Positions 16,312 to 24,869 of a stretch of 64,000 bases of DNA are shown one piece after another (the stretch's first letter is position 1; every line of letters starts with the position of its first letter). This DNA comes from DASVCN01 sp040905665 (GTDB lineage: Bacteria > Deinococcota > Deinococci > Deinococcales > Trueperaceae), in assembly GCA_040905665.1 (NCBI GenBank), contig JBBDRD010000041.1, positions 1 through 64,000 of the forward strand, read 5' to 3'. The position numbers were made by a program, and so were the translations under genes. The notes beneath the pieces were generated by a model that saw nothing but the letters and a program-made list of their open reading frames with translations, was not told the origin of the DNA and searched no databases.

Positions 16312-17814
16312 ATGCCGTCACACTTGAACCTACACGAACTCCAACCCCAGCAACTCAACACCCTGCTGCAAGACGTCCTTGATGGACTGATCGTCACCGA
16401 TCCCGACGGGAACGTCCTGTACATGAACGCTGCCGCCGAGAGCCTCTACGGCTTCCAGCACGGCGAACCGCACCAGCGGGAGCGCCTGAATCTGCAGCGC
16501 TACAGCCAGGAAACATTCATCCTCAAGACCTTGAATGGGCAGGACGTGCCGGAAGGGGAACAGCCGCTCACACTCGCGCTCCAGGGTCGGACCTACAAGA
16601 ACGTGGAGTTGCGGGTCCATCACACGAAGAGCGGCGAGGAGCGCGTGTTCGCCTTCAGCGGTACCCGCCTCGACGGCAGCTCTCCCTTGGGTGTTCTGAC
16701 CATCCGGGACGTGACCGAGCAGCGTAAGGCCGATCGGCGCTACCGCATCGCCTTCGAGAGCAACCCCGCACCCACACTCATCGCCCAGCTCGATGATTCG
16801 GTACTCGTTGACGTGAACGAAGGCTTCGCCGACCTGACTGGCCTCCCGAAGGAGCAGATAATCGGTCGGCTGGTGACGGACCTCGGTCTGCTTCCGGAAA
16901 ATGGTGCCCTGCAGCAGGTGATCATCGACCTCCGGGAGGAGCGGCATACGCATCTCCTGCAGACCACCATCCGGCATGCCAGAAGCAGGGAGCGGAACGT
17001 GTTGGTGTCCGCCCGCCCTATCGAGATCGACGGTCGGGCCTGCGGCATCTTCACCTTCGTCGACACCACTGAGCTGCGCGACACGGAGAAGCGTGCCGTT
17101 CGGAGCGCCACCGAGCTCGAAGCGGCCAATCGGGAGCTTGATGCGTTCAACTACAGCGTTTCGCATGACCTGCGGGCGCCGCTGCGCGGCATCGACGGGT
17201 TCAGCCAGGTCCTGCTGGAGGAGCACGGCGAAACCCTGGACGAGTCGGGCCGCATGTACCTGGAGCGGGTGCGTACCGGAGCGCAACGCATGGGGAGGCT
17301 GATCGAGTCGCTGTTGGACATCTCCCGCCTGTCCCGCCAGGAGCTGCACTTCGTCCCGGTGAACCTCAGCGCTCTCGCCGAGGAGGTCCTGGCGGGCCTG
17401 CACGAGGAGGAGCCGGAACGCCACATGGAGGTCGAGGTCGCCCCGGACCTGGTGGGGTACGGGGACGAGGTTCTGCTGCGGGGCGTGATGACGACTTTGC
17501 TGGAGAACAGTTGGAAGTTCACCCGTGAATCGTCGCGATCCCGCATCGTGGTGGGTGGGGAGGAGGACGAGCTCAGGAGTGAGCTGATGGTGTTTGTGCG
17601 GGACAACGGCGTCGGCTTCGATCCGCGGTATGCGGACAAGCTGTTCGTGCCGTTCCAGCGTCTGCACAGCGTCGGGCACTTCGAGGGAGAGGGTGTGGGG
17701 CTGGCCACGGCGCAACGCATCATCCATCGGCATGGTGGCAGGGTGTGGGCCGAAAGCGCGGTAGGTGAGGGAGCGACGTTCTCCTTCACGCTGCCTACGA
17801 GAAAGCCTGCGTAA
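16312..17814 (+). CDS. PAS-domain sensor histidine kinase
   Basis: 500 residues from ATG 16312. Two PAS domains come first (about residues 15-130 and 140-265; the first contains VLDGLIVTDPDGNVLYMNAAAESLYGF). A HisKA domain follows with phosphoacceptor His285 in SVSHDLRAPLRGIDGF, and then a HATPase_c domain: N box LLENSWKFT, G1 DNGVGFDPRYADKLFVPFQRLH, G2 EGEGVGLATAQRIIHRHGG. No membrane segment is visible, so it is a cytoplasmic sensor. There is no adjacent response regulator, making it an orphan; it could feed a regulator elsewhere. The H-box and FVPFQRLH motifs resemble phytochrome-associated kinases. Confidence 0.9.
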   Translation: MPSHLNLHELQPQQLNTLLQDVLDGLIVTDPDGNVLYMNAAAESLYGFQHGEPHQRERLNLQRYSQETFILKTLNGQDVPEGEQPLTLALQGRTYKNVELRVHHTKSGEERVFAFSGTRLDGSSPLGVLTIRDVTEQRKADRRYRIAFESNPAPTLIAQLDDSVLVDVNEGFADLTGLPKEQIIGRLVTDLGLLPENGALQQVIIDLREERHTHLLQTTIRHARSRERNVLVSARPIEIDGRACGIFTFVDTTELRDTEKRAVRSATELEAANRELDAFNYSVSHDLRAPLRGIDGFSQVLLEEHGETLDESGRMYLERVRTGAQRMGRLIESLLDISRLSRQELHFVPVNLSALAEEVLAGLHEEEPERHMEVEVAPDLVGYGDEVLLRGVMTTLLENSWKFTRESSRSRIVVGGEEDELRSELMVFVRDNGVGFDPRYADKLFVPFQRLHSVGHFEGEGVGLATAQRIIHRHGGRVWAESAVGEGATFSFTLPTRKPA

Positions 17815-17820
17815 AGCCGC

Positions 17821-17988
17821 GCGTACTACCGCGTCAGCCGCCAGAAGCAAGCCCAGGCCGGCCTCGGCCTGGATGCCCAACGGCACGCCATTGAGCGCTA
17901 TGGTCGGCAGCACGGCTCACCATTACTTCTAGGCGCGCAGGCGGCGGTACTCTTTCCAGTCCTGGGGCGGCAAGATATTGATCTTTAG
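17821..17988 (+). pseudogene. Serine recombinase (resolvase) N-terminal remnant
   Basis: In one plus-strand frame the sequence reads YYRVSRQKQAQAGLGLDAQR, then HAIERYGRQHG. This is the catalytic N-terminus of resolvase/invertase-type serine recombinases, with the nucleophile Ser of the YxRVS motif present. Similarity is lost after about 35 codons and the frame ends at TAG 17986. Everything else of the protein is missing. It is a scar of an earlier recombination system inside the present element. Confidence 0.6.
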
Positions 17989-18028
17989 CAAGCACCGCAA
18001 GGATCAGTAATAGGACATGGCCGCCGTC

Positions 18029-18523
18029 TCACTGGATCAGGTCAAGTTCAGCCTCCAACTCCTCGAGGAGTCGCAGGTCGTCACTAATCTCTGACTCCAA
18101 AGCTGAGTCAACAACTGTCCCCATAATCTCAATCGCGGAAATACCCAGTTGTCGCTGAGCGTCAAGGCTTAGCAGTTGCGCCCACTCAGCAAAGTACGGG
18201 TCGGAAGCACCAAATTGCCTCACCCAGTTCTTGATCGTCTGGGGGGCATACCCCAACTCCCTTGCAACCCGACCTGGCTTAGCCCCATCTGCGATCATCC
18301 CCAATGCCTCCAGTACGTCTTTCTTTGGAGCCTTACGGCGGTGAGCAAAGGTACCGGCCTTTGCCACAAATGTCTTGTTGCACGACAGGCACCGATAGCG
18401 CTGATCGCCCTTTTTTGTGCGACCGTGGAGGATGATGTTGCTTTTCGATGTTCCGAAATCCGGACAGGAGTCGTAAATGCAAAGTACGCCCTGAGTGGCT
18501 TCGGAGTTGCGAGGCCTTGCCAT
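18029..18523 (-). CDS. Zinc-ribbon/HTH protein (IS1 InsA-like), likely element regulator
   Basis: 164 residues from ATG 18523. An N-terminal four-cysteine ribbon (CIYDSCPDFG and RYRCLSCNKTF) is followed by a helix-turn-helix (EALGMIADGAKPGRVARELGYAPQTIKNWV) and an acidic helical tail. The first half resembles InsA and related transposase DNA-binding modules, but no DDE catalytic domain follows. It is divergently oriented to the excisionase/DUF3987 genes across a 390-base control region, which suits a repressor or control protein of the element. The function is inferred from fold and position. Confidence 0.6.
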   Translation of the reverse strand: MARPRNSEATQGVLCIYDSCPDFGTSKSNIILHGRTKKGDQRYRCLSCNKTFVAKAGTFAHRRKAPKKDVLEALGMIADGAKPGRVARELGYAPQTIKNWVRQFGASDPYFAEWAQLLSLDAQRQLGISAIEIMGTVVDSALESEISDDLRLLEELEAELDLIQ

Positions 18524-18915
18524 TAACAACACTTAAGTTACACCTTCTGACGAGGAAGGCCTATCTTGGTCACATGCCTCCGGGAAACCTAGTGGTGTAG
18601 AGAGGAGGTGGACTCCCTCAGTCCCTTGAAGCTCTTCAGGAGCGACTTTGACTCTTAGCCCCGCTGCACTAGCCCGTACGAAAGCAGCGTCAGCTCAGAA
18701 TCCTCATGACAAGGGGGGTTGCAAGACCCGTAAGCTGATTTTCGTGGCCGCATGAGGGCCGCACAACTACTTTCCCTGTCGTGGCCAACTCCCTGTCACG
18801 ACACTTTTTGCGACTGTCAAAAACCAACAACATTTGGGGCGTGGATGCCAAGTCCGCGCCTTCTTTCGTGTCGAACGGGTTAGACAGTTGACTTTCCCAA
18901 CTTGGAGGTGCCCAA
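18524..18915. other. Divergent control region of the element
   Basis: No gene is seen. It holds an inverted repeat TGTCGTG/CACGACA (about 18777-18803) followed by CTTTTT on the plus strand. A second inverted repeat, AACTTGG/CCAAGTT, spans the ribosome-binding site and GTG start of the excisionase-like gene (18898-18927) and could be an operator for the neighbouring HTH protein. Confidence 0.4.
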
Positions 18916-19173
18916 GTGCACCAAGTTAGACAAGAGGGCCACGGGCCCGCAAAGCAGCCGCCCACAACATCACCTCGCGGCGGTTACCCATCCTCCCTTC
19001 TCACCCCGTCTGAGTTTCACAGTCACTTCCAGTCGAAAATTGGCAAGAACAAGCTGTATGAACTCCTGCACGAAGGTCGAATTAAGAGTATTCGCCTCGG
19101 CGAGCGGAAGATCCTCATCCCGGCATCGGAGCTCACGGCTTGGCCTGCAAGAGAACTGGAGCGCACCTCGTGA
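18916..19173 (+). CDS. xis: Excisionase-like helix-turn-helix protein
   Basis: 85 residues from GTG 18916 (GGAGGT six to seven bases upstream). The C-terminal half is a winged-helix of the excisionase/HTH_17 type: LTPSEFHSHFQSKIGKNKLYELLHEGRIKSIRLGERKILIPASELTAW. Such proteins bend att DNA to favour excision and often also regulate. The stop overlaps the next start by four bases, so it is coupled to the DUF3987 gene. The pair sits one gene upstream of the integrase. Confidence 0.75.
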   Translation: MHQVRQEGHGPAKQPPTTSPRGGYPSSLLTPSEFHSHFQSKIGKNKLYELLHEGRIKSIRLGERKILIPASELTAWPARELERTS

Positions 19174-20774
19174 TCGACAGAGTGCCCAACTCCCGGCTCT
19201 CTACTGACGATCCCTTCTCCTATGAGTTCGAAGAGGGATCGCCTGCTGAGGGCACGACAACTTTGGTTGATGATGCTTGGCCACAACCCACTTCACTACC
19301 CAGCAAAGAGCTCCCTCTCCCGCCGTTCGATCCGGACCTAATACCGGCTGCGCTTCGTCCATGGATACTAGACGCCGCCGAACGGATCGGCGTTCCCCCA
19401 GAGTCGATCCTGATGGCCGCCCTAACGGGTGCAGCTACAGTCATTGGAAACACTCCGAGAATTCAGCCCAAGAACCGTGACGACCAATGGACGCAGGCAC
19501 CCAACGTCTTTTCGGCAGTGATCGGCGCCTCTAGCTCAGGCAAGTCACCGGCTCTAAGTGAAGGCTTCCGGTTCTTGCACGTCCTGCAAAAGGGCCGAAG
19601 TGAGGCGCACGCGAAGGAAGCCAAGCAGCGCAAAGCGAGGGCAAAACTGGCTGATGTGAAACTGAAGGATATCCAAACCGCACTCCGATCAACCGAAGAT
19701 GATGCGAAGAAGGCTAGCCTGGAGTCCCAGATGGTCGAAGCCATGTCCGAACAGGAGCAGGCGAAGGCTTCTGGCCGGCGCTACGTGCTCAACGATGCAA
19801 CGGTAGAGAAGGCGGGCATGCTTCTTGGCGAACCGATAAACCGCGGCGGCGTTTTGCTCTTCCGCGACGAACTGTCTGGAATCTTGGACAGCATGGGCAG
19901 GGCTGGGCATGAAAACGACCGAACCTTCTACCTGGAGGGCTACAACGGTACGGGTTCCTACTACACCGACAAAGTGACGCGAGAGGCCGTTGACATCTCA
20001 GTATTGACCCTGTCCTTGATTGGTGGCATGCAGCCAGTCGTACTCGACCCCTTGGTCGCAGCTGCGCGATCCGGCAAAGGTGACGACGGCCTGCTTCCAC
20101 GCTTCCAGCTCACAGTCTGGATAGACAGTAGTTCAGCACGGGTAGGGCTGAACCGAGCGCCAGACCGCAGTGCACTCGAAAGCGCAGAGGCCGCCTTCCG
20201 GAACCTGGAAGCTGCAACTCTTGAACGCGAAGCATCACTAGCGCCCGGCGCCTACGAGTCCGTCGCATTCACTGACGAGGCTCAGGAGATCATCGACAGG
20301 TGGTGGGCCAGCAGAGTTCATGCCAGTGCAAATGGACATCTGGCAGACGAAAACCCTGGCTACGCCTCCCACCTTGGCAAAGGCCTGGGCATGGTTAGCC
20401 GAGTGGCGCTCCTCTACTACGCCATAGATCAAGCTAGTGGAGTTAGTCAGAACGTCGTCACAGCTGACCAAGCCAGCCTGGCGGTGCGTCTTATGGAATT
20501 CCTCCATGGACACGCCAGACGTACTTACCAGATCCATATTCATAAAGGCGATGAACCTCTCCAGACACTCTGGACGCTAATCGACTCTGGCGAGGTGTGG
20601 GACGGCATGACAACCAGAGAGTTCCAACGGGGTCCCTCTGGCTTCGGGAAGAGGGACAAAATACTCCCACTTCTACGCCGAGCCGAAGACCTCGGCTGGC
20701 TCAGGCTGAAAAAGATCCGGGCAAGGGGAAAGCCATCCTCGACCGTAATAGAGGTGAACCCACTGCTTAGGTAG
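19170..20774 (+). CDS. DUF3987-family protein (putative primase/helicase-like)
   Basis: 534 residues from GTG 19170 (GTGA overlap with the preceding gene). The N-terminal linker is followed by PPESILMAALTGAATVIGNTPRIQPK and VFSAVIGASSSGKSPALSEGF, a Walker-A-like loop with SGKS. A charged coiled region comes next (residues about 150-200), then VLLFRDELSGILDSMG (Walker-B-like) and YLEGYNGTGSYYTDKVTRE. These are hallmarks of DUF3987 proteins, found on phages, satellites and integrated plasmids and thought to act in element replication. A C-terminal winged segment (GKRDKILPLLRRAEDLGWLRL) may bind DNA. The replication role is inferred. Confidence 0.8.
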   Translation: MIDRVPNSRLSTDDPFSYEFEEGSPAEGTTTLVDDAWPQPTSLPSKELPLPPFDPDLIPAALRPWILDAAERIGVPPESILMAALTGAATVIGNTPRIQPKNRDDQWTQAPNVFSAVIGASSSGKSPALSEGFRFLHVLQKGRSEAHAKEAKQRKARAKLADVKLKDIQTALRSTEDDAKKASLESQMVEAMSEQEQAKASGRRYVLNDATVEKAGMLLGEPINRGGVLLFRDELSGILDSMGRAGHENDRTFYLEGYNGTGSYYTDKVTREAVDISVLTLSLIGGMQPVVLDPLVAAARSGKGDDGLLPRFQLTVWIDSSSARVGLNRAPDRSALESAEAAFRNLEAATLEREASLAPGAYESVAFTDEAQEIIDRWWASRVHASANGHLADENPGYASHLGKGLGMVSRVALLYYAIDQASGVSQNVVTADQASLAVRLMEFLHGHARRTYQIHIHKGDEPLQTLWTLIDSGEVWDGMTTREFQRGPSGFGKRDKILPLLRRAEDLGWLRLKKIRARGKPSSTVIEVNPLLR

Positions 20775-20864
20775 AAGCAGTGCGGGTGCCAACCAGACAA
20801 GCCAGATCGCTTGTCACGTTTGTCACCTGTCACAACCTCTTGAGCAACCATCACGCCATCACTT

Positions 20865-20893
20865 GGCCCGCCTTTCGGCGGGCCTTCTTCTTT
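20865..20893 (+). terminator. Rho-independent terminator
   Basis: GGCCCGCC-TTTC-GGCGGGCC (8-bp stem, tetraloop) followed by TTCTTCTTT, lying between the DUF3987 gene and the integrase ATG. It should separate integrase expression from the xis/DUF3987 transcript. Confidence 0.85.
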
Positions 20894-20902
20894 GGAGCAA
20901 CC

Positions 20903-22036
20903 ATGCGAGCTTTTTCCTACAGATTACCTAAGCCCCATAAGCGTACTGACGGACGGTGGGTACTACAAGTTCCACTAGGTACGGCACCAGGCGGAAAGCG
21001 CAAGCGCAAAACGTTTACAGGAAGGACGAAGAAGGAGGTGCAGGCAAAGGCCGACCTGTATGTCGAAACACATCAACCCTTCCAGCGGCAGCCAACTGGC
21101 CGGACCGTGGGGATGTACCTCTACGAGTGGTTCGACGGTAAAAAGTCCGCCTGGGCCCCCCGCACGGTGGAACTCTATCGCCATCAACTTGAAAAGCATA
21201 TTCTCCCCCGGATCGGCGAGGTTCTGCTTGAGGATCTGACCCCACTCGATGTGCAACGGTTGGTGAACCAAATCGTCACGAGTGGACATATACCCACTGC
21301 CAACAAATGCAGGCGACTGCTCTTTACGGCGATGAAGCAAGCGGTGCGATGGGAGCTTGTACCGAAAAATCCAGTAGATGCAGTTGACCCAGTGCGGGAA
21401 CCACCAGTTGAGAAGGTGGTCTGGGAACCAACTGAAGCTGAAGCGTTCCTAGGAGCAGTAAAAGGCCATCGTCTCTACCCTGCCTTCTACTTGCTTTACG
21501 CATCTGGCATGCGCCGAGGTGAACTTCTGGGTCTTCGATGGTCAGACGTGAAAGAGGCGGGCGTACGCGTTGAGCAGGCGCTCGTGATGGTAGGAAACAG
21601 CCCAACCATCAGTAGTCCGAAGTCACGGAGAAGCAAGCGCTTTATCCCGCTGGCTCCAGATGCCTTAGAGCAGCTTGAACTGCATAGGGAGGCCCAGAGA
21701 AGGGAGCGGGAGGCATGTGGTGAACGATGGTGTGACTACGGTCTGGTCTTCTGCACCTCGATTGGCACGCCTCTCGATCCAAAGAACTTTCTCCGCACGC
21801 TTAGGCAGTATTCGAAGAAGGCAGGCGTTGGAGAAGGAACGGTCCACGCCATCCGTCACCTGCACGCATCTCTGCTCATCGCTAGTGAAGTTGATGCTAA
21901 GACGATCTCGGAGAGGCTGGGCCATAGCAGTGCGGCGTTTACGCTCGACCGTTACGGCCACATCTTCAGGCAGCATCAGGGAAGGAGCGCTCTGTCAGTG
22001 GATCAGCTCCTAAGGGGGAGTGGGTCCGTTGACTGA
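20903..22036 (+). CDS. int: Tyrosine site-specific recombinase (integrase)
   Basis: 377 residues from ATG 20903 (GGAG upstream). An N-terminal arm-type DNA-binding domain (KRTDGRWVLQVPLGTAPGGKRKRKTFTGRTKKEV) is followed by a SAM-like core-binding domain (about 60-160) and the catalytic domain. The tetrad is visible: Arg204 (SGMRRGELLGL), His315-x-x-Arg318 (HAIRHLH), His341 (LGHSS) and nucleophile Tyr351 (DRYGHI). It is complete and likely active. It lies 170 bases from tRNA-Val, its probable target. An upstream in-frame start would read through the terminator and is rejected. Confidence 0.93.
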   Translation: MRAFSYRLPKPHKRTDGRWVLQVPLGTAPGGKRKRKTFTGRTKKEVQAKADLYVETHQPFQRQPTGRTVGMYLYEWFDGKKSAWAPRTVELYRHQLEKHILPRIGEVLLEDLTPLDVQRLVNQIVTSGHIPTANKCRRLLFTAMKQAVRWELVPKNPVDAVDPVREPPVEKVVWEPTEAEAFLGAVKGHRLYPAFYLLYASGMRRGELLGLRWSDVKEAGVRVEQALVMVGNSPTISSPKSRRSKRFIPLAPDALEQLELHREAQRREREACGERWCDYGLVFCTSIGTPLDPKNFLRTLRQYSKKAGVGEGTVHAIRHLHASLLIASEVDAKTISERLGHSSAAFTLDRYGHIFRQHQGRSALSVDQLLRGSGSVD

Positions 22037-22157
22037 GCTTCTGCCCTGCGCTGAACAAGCTGCAAAAGTGTCCAAGACTTGCGTCTTTGTCCAAGTTTTG
22101 CGGCAAAAGGGAAGGCAAGTGGCAGCAGACTGGTAGCATCTAATGCCGCATCCTCGA

Positions 22158-22185
22158 AGCCCTCGGTCAGCGTCGAGGGCTTTCT
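22158..22185 (+). terminator. Rho-independent terminator after integrase
   Basis: AGCCCTCG and CGAGGGCT form an 8-bp stem with an eight-base loop, followed by TTCT. It lies between the integrase stop and the tRNA gene. Confidence 0.7.
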
Positions 22186-22207
22186 GCGTCCCAGAGCTAG
22201 TTTCTAA

Positions 22208-22282
22208 TGGTGGGCGGTACTGGGATTGAACCAGTGACCCCTCGCGTGTGAAGCGAGTGCTCTCCCGCTGAGCTAACCGCCC
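22208..22282 (-). tRNA. tRNA-Val (anticodon CAC), CCA encoded
   Basis: Read on the minus strand: acceptor GGGCGGT/ACCGCCC, D stem GCTC/GAGC, anticodon stem CTCGC/GCGAG with loop TTCACAC (anticodon CAC, reading GUG), T arm ACTGG-TTCAATC-CCAGT, discriminator A at 22211 and CCA at 22210-22208. All stems pair perfectly. Its 3' part is duplicated at 10182-10208, identifying it as the integration target. Confidence 0.95.
22211..22237. repeat. Right attachment-site repeat within tRNA-Val
   Basis: T-arm and acceptor 3' end of the tRNA, matched at 26 of 27 positions by 10182-10208 in direct orientation. The integrated element preserves the tRNA sequence on this side. Confidence 0.75.
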
Positions 22283-22479
22283 GCGTTGCGGTTACAGAGA
22301 ATACACCTTGAGCGGGGCGAACGTCCATCCATGCCGGAACGACTACATTGCGGGGTGCTGGCGGTGGGTTGCCGGTAGCTGTAATGTGGTTCCACAGCAG
22401 CTCCCTTCCATTTTCAAGCAACTCTGCTGGTCTCCCGAAGAATCGGTCTCGTTCAGCGACAGGAAACCAGGAGGAAGTC

Positions 22480-23403
22480 ATGAGCGTGTTGCATGGGATC
22501 GGCAATACACCTTTGGTGGCTCTGGAGAAGGTAACTCCTACCGGCGCCGCGCAACTGTTCGCGAAGCTGGAGTGGGCCAACCCTACCGGAAGCATGAAGG
22601 ATCGGATGGCTCGAGCGGCGATCGAAGCGGCGGAAAGCGACGGCAGGTTGTCCTCCGGCGATGCGGTCGTGGAATACACCGCAGGTACGACCGGCATCTC
22701 TCTGGCTCTGGTGTGCGCGGCCAAGGGTTACAGGCTGCGCATCGTTTTCTCCGACGCCTTCAGTGAAGAGAAGGGCCAAATGATGAAGGCGCTGGGCGCC
22801 GAAATAACGGTCGTTCCCAGCGATAACAGGCAGATCACGGCGAAGCTCATCAAGGAGATGATCGAAACAGCCCGCGAGATGAGTAGCGAGCCTGGACACT
22901 GGTGGGTGGATCAGCTGAACAACCACGATGCCATCGTCGGCTACCAGCCGATGGGCGAGGAGATCTGGCAGCAGACGGATGGCCAGGTGGACGCCTTCGT
23001 GCATGCGGTCGGTACCGCTCACTCAATTCATGGCGCCGGGGACGTGCTGCGGCGCTACAACCCAAACCTGCAAATCGTAGCCGTAGAGCCGGCCGAGTCG
23101 GCCGTTCTTTCCGGAAATCCCACTGGCTCGCACAAGATCGAGGGCATCGGCATCGGTTTTGTTCCCCCGCTATGGGAACCGCACAAGGTGGATGATATCT
23201 ACACCGTGACCACGGCGGAGGCCAAGGAGATGGCGCGCCGTCTGGCGCGCGAGGAGGGCATATTCGCCGGTACGTCCTCTGGCGCCAACGCGGTCGCTGC
23301 GATAAGACTCGCCAAGCGACTGGGTCCCAAAGCAACAGTCGTGACGATAATGTGTGACTCCGGCTTGCGATATCTCAGTTCGGACGTCTACCGGACCGTG
23401 TGA
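22480..23403 (+). CDS. Cysteine-synthase-family PLP enzyme
   Basis: 307 residues from ATG 22480 behind GGAGGAA. Fold-type II PLP enzyme: IGNTPLVALEKV, the lysine motif NPTGSMKDRMA, the asparagine-loop equivalent EYTAGTTGISLALVCAAKGY, WVDQLNNHDAIVGYQPMGEEIW, and ends MCDSGLRYLS. The glycine-rich phosphate loop reads AVGTAHSIHGAG, departing from the GTGGTxxG of CysK/CysM. A substrate other than O-acetylserine plus sulfide is therefore possible. It stands alone between tRNA-Val and an SHMT-like/hydro-lyase operon transcribed in the same direction. Confidence 0.85.
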   Translation: MSVLHGIGNTPLVALEKVTPTGAAQLFAKLEWANPTGSMKDRMARAAIEAAESDGRLSSGDAVVEYTAGTTGISLALVCAAKGYRLRIVFSDAFSEEKGQMMKALGAEITVVPSDNRQITAKLIKEMIETAREMSSEPGHWWVDQLNNHDAIVGYQPMGEEIWQQTDGQVDAFVHAVGTAHSIHGAGDVLRRYNPNLQIVAVEPAESAVLSGNPTGSHKIEGIGIGFVPPLWEPHKVDDIYTVTTAEAKEMARRLAREEGIFAGTSSGANAVAAIRLAKRLGPKATVVTIMCDSGLRYLSSDVYRTV

Positions 23404-23582
23404 GTCGGCGGCGGCCTTCGCGATGCCGCAGCGCCGGCGGTGACATCACCGAACAGCTAGATCCTCTGCAACCGAGGGCCTTGCACTCCCCACCCCTACT
23501 TATGATACGTTTGTTCGCGGGCAATCTATAGCCCGCATTTCTTTCGTTTCAAAAGCACCAGCCTAACCAGCTAGGAGAATCG

Positions 23583-24869
23583 ATGCCACAGCTCCAACTC
23601 GAACCGATTGCGCCGCCCGTCTCAGCGCTGGATCGTATCCTTCACGCCGTTCGCAGCCAGGAAGCCTACCGGGGCGACTGCATCGGCCTGGTCCCCACCG
23701 AGAACCTGCTCAGCCCCATGGCACGCAGTGTCATGGGCAGCGACCTCTCCCACCGCTACCTGTTCCAGAACCCCCAGTGGCGCTACGTGGGTGGCAAGCA
23801 CCTGGCCGAGGTGGAGGCGAGCGCGGTCGAGCTGGCATGCGAAATCTTCGGGGCGCGCTTCGCTAACGTACGGCCGCTTTCGGGCGAGAACTGCACGAAC
23901 ATCGTCATCCACTCGGTCGTTGAGCCGGGCGATGCGTTCTACCACCTCGCGATGGAGGATGGCGGCCACTTCGCGGCCAAGAGCGTCGCCGCCCGTATCA
24001 CCGAGAACCGCCATCTGTTGCCCTACGACGCGGAACGGGCAACCATCGATCTCGCGGCTTGCGCTCGGGCGTTCGCCGCGGCGCCACCGGACGTGATCTA
24101 TCTCGACGCCTCGATGGTGCTGTTCGCCCACCCTCTGCGTGAACTCCGCGAGCTGGCCGGGCCGGAGGCAATCATCGTCTACGACGCCTCACAGGTCTTG
24201 GGGCTCATCGCCGGCGGAGAATTCCAGGATCCTCTGCGGGAGGGGGCGGATGTGCTTTCCGGAAGCACCCACAAATCGCTGCCTGGCCCGCAGAAGGGCG
24301 TCATCCTCACCAACCGCGAGGACCTGATGTCGCGAGTCGATGCGACTATCTTCCCCGGACACGTGTCGAACTTCCATCTGCATCACGTCGCCGCGCTGGC
24401 AATCACGCTCGCCGAGGCTCAGGAGTTCGGCGCCGAGTATGCGCGTCAGACGATCGCCAACGCGCGTGCATTGGGCCGCGAGCTAGCCCGACTGGGCCTG
24501 GCGGTGCAGGGCGGGGATCGCGTCACCGATTCGCATCAGGTGTGGCTCGATGTGCGCGACCTCGCCACGCCCGACCAGGCCGTCGAAGCGCTTCACACCG
24601 CCCAACTGATCGCCAATGTCAACCTGATTCCGTCGCTACGCAGCAAGGGCCTTCGGCTCGGGACGCCCGAGGTCACCCGTCTGGGGATGCGCGAAGAGGA
24701 GATGCGACGACTTGCGGGCTTCATGCATGACGTCCTCACGGGCGCCGCGACGCCGCAAAGGGTGCGAGAGAGCGTGATCCGGTTGGCCCGGAGCTTTACC
24801 ACCGTTCACTACTGCTTCGAGGACACCGAATTCGAGGACACCGTATTCGAGGGCGCCGGCTTCGCGTGA
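23583..24869 (+). CDS. Serine-hydroxymethyltransferase-like PLP enzyme
   Basis: 428 residues, fold type I. ENLLSPMARSVMGSDLSHRYLFQNPQWRYVGGKHLAEVEA resembles the SHMT substrate region. The segments ANVRPLSGENCTNIVIHSVVEPGD and MEDGGHFAAKSV follow, and the PLP lysine lies in SGSTHKSLPGPQKGVI. Several SHMT-specific tetrahydrofolate residues cannot be confirmed, and the protein looks like a divergent paralog such as a transaldolase or an alpha-substituted-serine enzyme. TAGGAG precedes the ATG. Its stop overlaps the next gene by four bases (GTGA), tying it to an aconitase-type hydro-lyase. The actual substrate is unknown. Confidence 0.75.
   Translation: MPQLQLEPIAPPVSALDRILHAVRSQEAYRGDCIGLVPTENLLSPMARSVMGSDLSHRYLFQNPQWRYVGGKHLAEVEASAVELACEIFGARFANVRPLSGENCTNIVIHSVVEPGDAFYHLAMEDGGHFAAKSVAARITENRHLLPYDAERATIDLAACARAFAAAPPDVIYLDASMVLFAHPLRELRELAGPEAIIVYDASQVLGLIAGGEFQDPLREGADVLSGSTHKSLPGPQKGVILTNREDLMSRVDATIFPGHVSNFHLHHVAALAITLAEAQEFGAEYARQTIANARALGRELARLGLAVQGGDRVTDSHQVWLDVRDLATPDQAVEALHTAQLIANVNLIPSLRSKGLRLGTPEVTRLGMREEEMRRLAGFMHDVLTGAATPQRVRESVIRLARSFTTVHYCFEDTEFEDTVFEGAGFA

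Larger units (their letters stand above)
10182..22236. mobile_element. Integrated element in tRNA-Val(CAC), about 12 kb
   Basis: A 26/27-nt direct repeat of the tRNA-Val 3' end marks 10182-10208 and 22211-22237. The intact tRNA and the tyrosine integrase gene are at the right end, as expected for tRNA-targeting integrative elements. The right 4 kb (zinc-ribbon/HTH protein, excisionase-like protein, DUF3987 protein, integrase) is the functional core. The left part carries cargo and fragments, several frameshifted. Coding sequence in the core is visibly less GC-rich than the flanks. No conjugation or capsid genes are seen, so it would need help to transfer. Confidence 0.72.

Noticed and set aside
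16330..17913. A 527-codon minus-strand open frame
   Set aside because: It is the reverse-complement shadow of the PAS histidine kinase, with no recognisable motifs.
17941..17949. A nine-base match to the att repeat as an alternative left end of the element
   Set aside because: Too short to be meaningful compared with 26/27 matches at 10182; noted only as a possible trace.
18029..18523. An IS1-family insertion sequence
   Set aside because: The zinc ribbon and HTH resemble InsA, but there is no transposase catalytic domain, no terminal inverted repeats and no target duplication visible.
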